A stretch of DNA of 64,000 bases, taken from contig CP136065.1 of NCBI GenBank assembly GCA_032622095.1, positions 38,660,732-38,724,731 on the forward strand, read 5' to 3'. The notes beneath the pieces were generated by a model, which saw only the letters and a program-made list of their open reading frames with translations, made no database searches and was not told the DNA's origin. This DNA comes from Siphonodentalium dalli. Taxonomy: Eukaryota > Mollusca > Scaphopoda > Gadilida > Siphonodentaliidae. The number at the start of each line of letters is the position of its first letter. Within the stretch, counting starts at the first letter, position 1. Positions 57,589-64,000 of this stretch are shown here, in pieces. The position numbers and the translations under genes are program-made.

Positions 57589-57900
57589 GTTGTGTACTCG
57601 TTACTCAACCACTGAATACAAGTCGCTCAACATATTATCACTCAACGTGTTTAATAGACATTTCAGTCAATACTATTCCCAATGTGTCACAAAACGCATA
57701 TATACTGGGACTATGTTCTCAAACCAACACGACCTTGGCAGATGAGTTGCTCCGTATATTCCATGCATGACTATAGGGTTCTTCGTTGTCAAACGCAGAC
57801 AATTTCATACCGTTCTTTGTGTAACGTGAATGGCGATAATGCTACAAGGCATCTGTTCTTTACGGAAGCACAGTAGCGCCACAAATAAAATAATAATTAC

Positions 57901-58022
57901 GGCGTTTAAACGCCCTATTACGGCGTTTAAACGCCCTAATTACGGCGTTTAAACGCCCTAATTACGGCGTTTAAACGCCATATTACGGCGTTTAAACGCC
58001 CTATTTACGGCGTTTAAACGCC
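57901..58022. repeat. Six phased 14-bp palindromes, left arm
   Basis: GGCGTTTAAACGCC is exact at 57901, 57922, 57944, 57966, 57987 and 58009, spacing 21, 22, 22, 21, 22. Spacers are 7-8 bp A/T-rich (CTAATTAC type). Each site is self-complementary and is set two helical turns from the next. Confidence 0.95.
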
Positions 58023-58104
58023 CTATTGCGACATATGTGGAATGACTAGTGGTCCTTCGGACTGAACCTTCGGACTACTGAACCCTACCCGATCAATGTC
58101 TGAA

Positions 58105-58199
58105 CAGAATGAGGTCCCCTAGCAGAGGGTGAATTTGGTGATGCTAGCCGCTATGCGGGTATTATCTCTAAATTCACCCTCTGGGTACCTCATTCTGCA
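58105..58199. repeat. Hairpin module in left arm
   Basis: CAGAATGAGGTCCCC...GAGGGTGAATTT and its inverse enclose a variable centre (GCTAGCCGCTATGCGGG). It matches 61193-61287 (inverse copy in the right arm) and 19552-19627 and 19827-19919. Confidence 0.85.
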
Positions 58200-58373
58200 A
58201 ATGTCAGGCACATTATTTCCGGGCTTGATACCACCACTGGTATATGCGTTGGTTTGGGTGCAATGTGTCTAACCGTGAAACATGTGGTCCCCTGATATAA
58301 GCATATACCCTTCGCTATGTGCATGTTCGACTACATGGGGGAGTTTTGAGTGCATTCTAGTTCATTTTGGATT

Positions 58374-58501
58374 TTCGGAGAATCGGGCCTTCGGAGAATC
58401 GGGCCTTCGGAGTTATGGGCTTTCGGAGAATCGGGCTTTCGGAGAATCGGGCCTTCGGAATTATGGGGTTTCGGAGAATCGGGCCTTCGGAGTTATGGGC
58501 T
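58374..58501 (+). repeat. 16-bp tandem array, 8 units, left arm
   Basis: TTCGGAGAATCGGGCC and TTCGGAGTTATGGGCT types mix over eight units. The right arm has seven (60902-61013) in mirrored order, lacking one GAATCGGGCC unit. The frames at 58282-58667 are its translations. Confidence 0.9.
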
Positions 58502-59351
58502 TTCCAGGGCTGGCATTCTCAGAAATCCGGTCGGGCTAAAACCAGCCCTCCTCAATCAGCCTAGGTGGGCTATAGCCCTCCTCAGTGATGATGTCATAGC
58601 ATGGACATTTTACCAACTACAGCGAAATCACATTCACGACAATGGAAATAGTCATTATCTGAACTAAACTGCGTTAATACATTTTACAAAGGCAGCCATT
58701 CCAAAATGTACCTCACCCCATAGACTTTACCCACCCGAATAAAGGCCATCGGTTATAGGGTGATAGAGCCAGAAACATTAATCGTGAGTCACTACTCGTA
58801 TAATGCAGTGGTCTTGTTATTGTGTTTGATGCACCAACTAATGGCTAAAATGTAGACAGTCATTTAATCTTATTAATGGTTCTCAATCTGATTAAGCACC
58901 CATAAATTACTATTTCTTTGACTTCGGGTGTAAAAAATAATTGATTCGAGTCGACGAACCTACCCATCAACGCTCAGAGTGATCAGATATCAACTTTTGA
59001 AGTTGTTTTACATCTATTGTTTGTGGCACAGAACACGCCGTCAAAAGGATGTTCTCAGTCAAAATTGCGTTAGTATTACCATTTATTTTTAGTTATCCAC
59101 CTTCGTCCGTTTGAATAAGTGTTTCTGTGGCAATTATCAGTACACATCTCGAGAAAATTACAAACTTCAAAAATCAATATCTCATCACTCTGAGCTTTGA
59201 TGGATGGGTTCCTCGACTCGAATCAAATATGTTTTACCCCTGAAGCCAAAGAAATAGTAATTTAGGGGCGCTTAATTGGATTGAGTACCATTAATAAGAT
59301 TAAATGACTGTCTACAATTTAGCCATTAGTTGGTGCATCAAACACAACAAG

Positions 59352-60582
59352 CCGCCGGAGACGGCGGTATCCCCCGCCGAAATGTGCAGTTGGGGAAGTG
59401 CATTCTCAATAAAGTTTACGTTCTCAGTACGTGGTAAATAATAGGTGGGATTTTGTCAAAAAGGCTCGCGAACTCATTTTAGGTACTAGTCATGGGAACA
59501 AATATACCAAAACTCTTTTAAATCCGTTGATATAAATTTTGAGCAAAATTTAAAAAAAATATATATTTGATAAAATATACCTCAATATCTCCATAACCAT
59601 GCATAAATATTCTTAGAATGACATTTTACTTCTTGACAGCCCATATCACATGGTGGTCTGTGTACAGAACTGGAAAAGCATGTGTGTCCATTTTAATATT
59701 AGAGAGAAGTAGGTCGAGTGTTCCTTCAAGTATATGTGTCGGCTGCACAACAGATTGATGTATTTTGAAGATGTTTTCAAGTTGAGACACATATTTCTCC
59801 TGATGGATGTTGAAATTGAAATCACCAGTGCAGATTATTGTAACAAATTTTAAAAAGTCCAATAACTCTGCTTAAAATAACCGGCCGGACCTGGTTTGCG
59901 AACTCATTCTAGATACAGGTCATGTGAACTCATTTACCGAATATCTCTGAAATCCATTGAGATTTGTGGAAATGAGCCCTGTGACGTCGTCCATTTGCAC
60001 ACACAAAAATAAACAATGTCCAATAACTCTGCTTAAAATATCCTGCCGGACCTGGTTTTCGAACTCGTTCTAGATACTGATCATGTGAACACAAATAACA
60101 AAAATCTTTGAAATCCGTTGACATTTGTGGAAATGAGCCCTGTCACGTTGTCTATATGCTATTTGGTAAATAATAAACAAAGTCCAATAACTCCGGTAAA
60201 AATAACCGGCCGGACCTGGCATGCGAAATCATTCTAGGTAATGGTCAGGTGAACTCATATACCAAATATCTTTGAAATCCATAGAGATTTGTGGAAATGA
60301 GCCCTGTGACGTCGTCTATATGCTATTTGGTAAATTCAACAAAAATAATAAACAAAGTACAATAACTCTGGTAAAAATATCCTGCCGGACCTGGCTTTAG
60401 AACGCATTCCAGGTAACGGTCAGGTGAACTCATATACCATATATCTTTGAAATCCGTAAACATTTGTTCAAGTTCTGACTCGATCAAATTCGGGACAGAC
60501 GGACGGACGGACGGACGGACAGACGGACGGACGGAACCCATTCCTATGTCACTCGCAAATTTTCAATTTGGCGGGGGATAAT
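59352..60582. mobile_element. 1.23-kb insertion inside the foldback right arm
   Basis: AACAAG at 59346-59351 and 60583-60588 flank it, and removing it restores the arm. Just inside the ends are inverted TATCCCCCGCCGAAAT (about 59368) and ATTTGGCGGGGGATA (about 60566). The left end also has a CCGCCGGAGACGGCGG hairpin. The interior holds an endonuclease remnant (59626-59862), about five diverged units of 150-175 bp with AACCGGCCGGACCTGG (59450-60480), and an (ACGG)n tract at about 60501-60537. Class not determined. Confidence 0.65.
59626..59862 (-). pseudogene. LINE endonuclease fragment
   Basis: 78 codons with IICTGDFNFNIHQEK, VVQPTHILEGTLDLLLSN and YTDHHVIWAV match the second half of an APE-type endonuclease (GDFN, then the T-HI--G--LDL---N block, then the D-H pair). 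It differs from the CR1-like element at 49560-53170, so it comes from another LINE. There is no RT nearby; it is a fragment carried in the 1.23-kb insert. Confidence 0.75.
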
Positions 60583-60901
60583 AACAAGAGCACTGCATTG
60601 TATGAGTAGTGACTCACGATTAATGTTTCTGAGTCTATCACGCTATAACCGATGGCCTTTATTCGGGTAGGTAAAGTCTATGGGGTGAGGTACATTTTGG
60701 AATGGCTCCCTTTGTAAAATGTATTAACGCAGTTTAGTTCAGATAATGACTATTTCCATTGTCGTGAATGTGATTTCGCTGTAGTTGACCAAAATGTCCA
60801 TGCTATGACATCATTCACTGAGGAGGGCTATAGCCCACCTAGGCTGATTGAGGAGGGCTGGTCTTAGCCCGCCCGGATTTCTGAGAATGCCAGCCCTGGA
60901 A

Positions 60902-61013
60902 AGCCCATAACTCCGAAGGCCCGATTCTCCGAAACCCCATAATTCCGAAGGCCCGATTCTCCGAAAGCCCGATTCTCCGAAAGCCCATAACTCCGAAGGC
61001 CCGATTCTCCGAA
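60902..61013 (-). repeat. 16-bp tandem array, 7 units, right arm
   Basis: Mirror of 58374-58501, one unit shorter. The frames 60811-61105 (minus) are its translations. Confidence 0.9.
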
Positions 61014-61192
61014 AATCCAAAATGAACTAGAATGCACTCAAAACACCCCCATGTAGTCGAACATGCACATAGCGAAGGGTATATGCTTATAGCAGGGGAC
61101 CACATGTTTCACGGTTAGACACATTGCACCCAAACCAACGCATATACCAGTGGTGGTATCAAGCCCGGAAATAAGGTGCCTGACATTTGCAG

Positions 61193-61287
61193 AATGAGGT
61201 CCCCAGAGGGTGAATTTAGAGATATTACCCCGCATAGCGGCTAGCATCACCAAATTCACCCTTTGCTAGGGGACCTCATTCTGTTCA
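61193..61287. repeat. Hairpin module in right arm
   Basis: Inverse copy of 58105-58199, with the shared outer flank GACATTTGCAGAATGAGG facing the loop of the foldback element. Confidence 0.85.
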
Positions 61288-61352
61288 GACATTGATCGGG
61301 TAGGGTTCAGTAGTCCGAAGGTTCACTAGTCATTCCATATATGTCGCATTAG

Positions 61353-61474
61353 GGCGTTTAAACGCTGTAATTAGGGCGTTTAAACGCCGTATTAGGGCGT
61401 TTAAACGCCGTAATAGGGCGTTTAAACGCCGTAATTAGGGCGTTTAAACGCCGTAATTAGGGCGTTTAAACGCC
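61353..61474. repeat. Six phased 14-bp palindromes, right arm
   Basis: GGCGTTTAAACGCC starts at 61353 (last base T), 61375, 61396, 61417, 61439 and 61461, spacing 22, 21, 21, 22, 22. The spacers read GTAATTAG, the mirrored form of the left arm. Confidence 0.95.
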
Positions 61475-61514
61475 GTAATTATTATTTTATTTGTGGCGCT
61501 ACTGTGCTTCCGTA

Positions 61515-61850
61515 GTTCTTCTATCGGAATGCAGAATCTAGATTCTTTAAGGGATACCATTTTATAAGAACTGTTGCATCCCACGATCTCACGGATTGGT
61601 AATCTGACCCAAACAGAACATCAATCACACTTATGAGTATTTGCTTAATTCTTTCATTACTGAATTTATTCTCCCAATTAGTACTATATACGAGTCTACT
61701 TTGGAATGGTATAATTTATTCGTTATACCATCCCGTCCATAAGCACCTTACTTTGTACTTGAGTAACATGTGAATTCCACACTATTGCTTTAAGCACCCC
61801 TAATCACCATGCACATCTATTACGCCCGTCTAATAGTAGGAAACATTAAA
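61515..61850 (+). repeat. Satellite continues after the foldback element
   Basis: GTTCTTCTATCGGAATGCAG then TCTTTAAGGGATACC and a B segment to CGTCTAATAGTAGG. It aligns with 55290-55310 plus 55856-56190 without their insertion, which supplies an empty reference for both sites. Confidence 0.8.
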
Positions 61851-62940
61851 CTTCAAAAACAAATTAATGGAAGCGTATTATGGGCACCACAACGTTATTT
61901 TGTTCGTTTCATTATAATGTTTGCCGAAACCAAAACAAAATCTCATTTCTGGACCGAAGTCACGTCTCAACAGACATAATTAGATGGGGACGGGATTCAT
62001 AGTGAGCAAGCAAAAAATGATGCATAGATCATTCTCTCTTTGCTTAGTTGAGTTATTTAAGTTATTTGAAGTAGTGGTATCAATTATTAATCGTGGATGA
62101 CAATCAAAACACTGAAAAGCTCGTGATCGGAAGCGATACAAAATAGGTCACATTTGACCGCATCAACAACCGAGAGGGAGATACATGAGACTATCACGAA
62201 GCTGGAAACGAACACGACTCGGCCAATTCCGGAACTGCCGCCAAAACTAGCAAATTACGACGTAGTTTCCCGACCCTATACCCACACATGTTCAACTTTT
62301 GTTGCATATTGTCTTATATATGAATGTATATATGCAATGTTACCATGCTGCTATTGTAAAGTTGTATTTAGTGTTGTTGTCTTCGGGAGAGGAGGTACAT
62401 TTAAGTGGCTAGCACTTGTCCTCCAATACCGTCACCATATTATTTTGGCAAATAAATATGTTTAGAAGAACACACATGGTGACTATATGTTCATGTTTAT
62501 TATGTACTTAACAGTTGTATACTACGATGATTCCGACATTCCGAACAAATGAACGAACCCCGTACCCATTGGTATATAGAGATAAAACCAGAAGTCGTTA
62601 AAGCGAACAAGATGCCACTGCGTTCGTTGTCTGACTCACTGCACCGATTTTGGTCGGATAAACGGTATTGTCGCGTATATTTCTATTTCCAAAAGTGATA
62701 TAAACCCTCCTTACCATGTAATGTGCTGTAGAATGCCGATATAAACCTGTTTTGTACTTTCAAGTGGAAGAAATCTTTCTAATCGAACCATAAACATGGC
62801 CTGATTCGCCATTAATCATGGCAAAATATGCCCTCTTTCTGATTGGTCGATATTCACGTGGCTTTGTTTACGAAAACACGGTCAGAAAAAAAACATTATG
62901 TATATTAAATATCGACCAATGAGAAAGAGTCACATTTTCT
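61851..62940. other. No gene called; weak coding-like frame and a hairpin
   Basis: The 103-codon frame 62154-62465 starts plausibly (MTASTTEREIHETITKLE) but runs into GTTACCATGCTGCTATTG, a repeat also at 44646-44700, so it is not called. An inverted repeat lies at about 62825-62937: CTCTTTCTGATTGGTCGATA against TATCGACCAATGAGAAAGAG, arms about 28 bp. Confidence 0.4.
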
Positions 62941-63214
62941 AATACGATAGGGGAACACCGTGTGCGTAACGTAACTATCACAAGTATAACGTACTCTGAT
63001 AACAACTTATCACCAATTTCATGCTTAAGACATTTTAAACATATCATCTTCGGCTTGTTTTATTTTATTTTTTATGAAAAGGAATAACAAATGGGGTAAT
63101 AAATATATATAACGACAAATAGAATCAAATCGGTCATTTTCTTGGTACAGGCAAGCAAGGTACGAAAATTTGTGAAATCTGAGTACGAACGTCGGAGTGT
63201 TCCCCTATCGTATT
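62941..63214. mobile_element. Short TIR element
   Basis: AATACGATAGGGGAACAC is exactly inverted at 63197-63214. Length is 274 bp. No clear target duplication was found. Confidence 0.55.
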
Positions 63215-64000
63215 CCGTTAATCACCAACCGTGGAGTGCATGTTCACGGTCTGGTTTGAAGCAATTTTCTCACTTCAAAGTATACAAAAGTTGTTTTTAG
63301 ACATTCCACTGCATTTGACAGTGTAAGGATGTTTTTATTCACTTTTGAAAGAAGAAAAACAAGCGACAATGCCGTTTACGCGGCCATAATCGGTTCGGTG
63401 AGTCAGAAATGCAAACGAATTTCGGGAATCGGAAACCGAAAGATGTCTAGCCTTGTCTTGTATATTATATATTATGTAAATAATGTTTTCTACAAAGTTC
63501 CTGTGGTCTGCACGTGGTCGTGATCACATGATGTCAACTATTAGCTATCTGAACGGCACAGTTGTTACCCGGATTGAGTTACTAGACATGTTTCGCAAAG
63601 TCACGCTTAGCAGTTACTATATATATATATTACAGTTATAGGACACTTTACGTCACCAAGTTATGTGCACATTCTAATTGTAACACGAAGTCCTAACCGC
63701 AATAGCGGATAAGGTTTCAATTTATTCGATCTGTACCAAAATCTTCCTTTAAATATATAGACACCACTCAGTCAACTACATGTGTGGTATCACACAACCA
63801 TCACTTATGCAACATATATCGACAACTACCCTCAACCGGACAATAGAATAGAAACAACATTTTAAACGTTGTGCATGCTCAAGAATCCCAAATTTTGAAA
63901 ATATCTTTAAAAAATATATAAATAATAAACAACTTTTAGCTGTATCAAAGTGTGCCTACCTGCTAAACAAGCTAGATAAAACATCACTGTTGATACTTTG
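63215..64000. other. No gene called
   Basis: A short open stretch (63311-63400) between CAG and GGTGAGT could be an exon but is not distinguishable from chance. The remainder is AT-rich without repeats. Confidence 0.35.

Larger units (their letters stand above)
54850..57860 (+). repeat. Satellite-like array with alternating A and B segments
   Basis: Segment A (GTAACGTAGTTTA... to GTGTAACGTGAATGGCG... to TATCGGAATGCAGAA) is present long at 54850-55310 and 57080-57860, and short at 56190-56310 and 56640-56760. Segment B (GATACC..TTTTATAAGAACT to CAGTCTAATTGTAGG) is at about 55856-56190, 56310-56640 and 56760-57080. Neighbouring B copies are about 445-460 bp apart and about 90% alike. Three insertions interrupt the array: 55311-55855, 57212-57588 and 57861-61514. 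The frames 55089-55316, 56120-56371, 57513-57770 and 57682-57876 are repeat translations. Confidence 0.8.
57861..61514. mobile_element. Large foldback element, 6-bp TSD, nested insertion
   Basis: GTTCTT at 57855-57860 and 61515-61520 flank identical inverted termini TACGGAAGCACAGTAGCGCC. The satellite reads on across the site (ATCTGTTC then TTCTATCGG), so insertion is certain. The left arm runs 57861 to about 59010. The right arm runs 61514 down to 60583, then, after the inserted element 59352-60582, from 59351 to about 59160. Without the insertion it would be about 2.4 kb with arms of about 1.1 kb and a loop of only about 150 bp. Arm identity is roughly 90-95%, highest in the outer part. In order from each end: terminal 35 bp, six 14-bp palindromes, a CTTCGGACT stretch, a 95-bp hairpin module, a 16-bp tandem array, unique DNA, and the CTCGACTCGAATCA repeat. 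No transposase is present. Family unknown. Confidence 0.85.

Noticed and set aside
58282-58667. Frames with RRIGPSELWAFGESG repeats (also 60811-61105 minus)
   Set aside because: Translations of the 16-bp array of the foldback arms.
57901-61474. CRISPR-like array of GGCGTTTAAACGCC
   Set aside because: Spacers are only 7-8 bp and nearly identical, the host is a eukaryote, and the arrays are mirrored in arms of a mobile element.
57861-61514. Polinton as the source of the 6-bp duplication
   Set aside because: Ends do not begin with AG, there are no Polinton genes, and the arms are far too long and modular.
62154-62465. 103-codon frame MTASTTEREIHET...
   Set aside because: The second half lies in a dispersed repeat shared with 44646-44700; no domain, no splice context.
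63311-63391. Possible internal exon reading MFLFTFERRKTSDNAVYAA
   Set aside because: Has CAG before and GGTGAGT after, but the pyrimidine tract is poor and the peptide matches nothing; kept only as a note.

Overview
The window looks like AT-rich, repeat-laden intergenic and intronic DNA from a marine invertebrate. A lophotrochozoan (mollusc, brachiopod or relative) is my best guess. The grounds are the very frequent ACATGTA-type words, tRNA-derived SINEs whose tails read like those of bivalve SINEs, a CR1-type LINE with a 2A-like peptide, and one intronless rhodopsin-class GPCR. This is inference from style; no gene fixes the species.

Host genes are few. The only confident intact gene is the single-exon GPCR at 20410-21330 (minus), with a five-unit tandem array of about 127 bp starting 25 bp upstream of its ATG. 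A broken THAP zinc-finger gene lies at 17256-17654 (minus). Two short ATG-containing segments, 49505-49547 and 54312-54359 (plus), end exactly at good splice donors and have promoter-like upstream sequence; they may be first exons of genes that continue to the right. A 108-codon orphan frame sits near 43285-43611.

Most of the rest is mobile DNA. Non-autonomous Helitrons (5'-TC, hairpin, CTAG/CTGG-3', A^T target) are at 229-3047, 9441-10325, 13016-13399, 16131-16704 and 37819-38177. SINEs are at 13894-14197, 23808-24099 and about 39930-40430. TTAA-flanked hairpin MITEs (piggyBac/Kolobok-like) are at about 14848-15120, 24615-24880, 27109-27306 and 41235-41687, with related hairpins near 15767, 18273 and 55377. 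TIR elements with 3-, 4- or 8-bp target duplications are scattered throughout. A 3.6-kb CR1-like LINE (49560-53170, minus) is nearly complete but frameshifted twice. Large minisatellites lie at 29220-31020 (202-bp higher-order period) and 32161-32672.

The most striking structure is at the right: a satellite-like array (54850-57860, resuming at 61515) interrupted by a foldback element, 57861-61514, flanked by the 6-bp duplication GTTCTT. Its arms are about 1.1 kb, nearly identical and inverted. Each arm carries six copies of the 14-bp palindrome GGCGTTTAAACGCC spaced 21-22 bp apart (two helical turns), a long hairpin module, and a 16-bp tandem array. A 1.23-kb element with its own AACAAG duplication has split the right arm. 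A smaller relative lies at 19515-19947. No transposase is visible, so this is a candidate undescribed non-autonomous foldback family.
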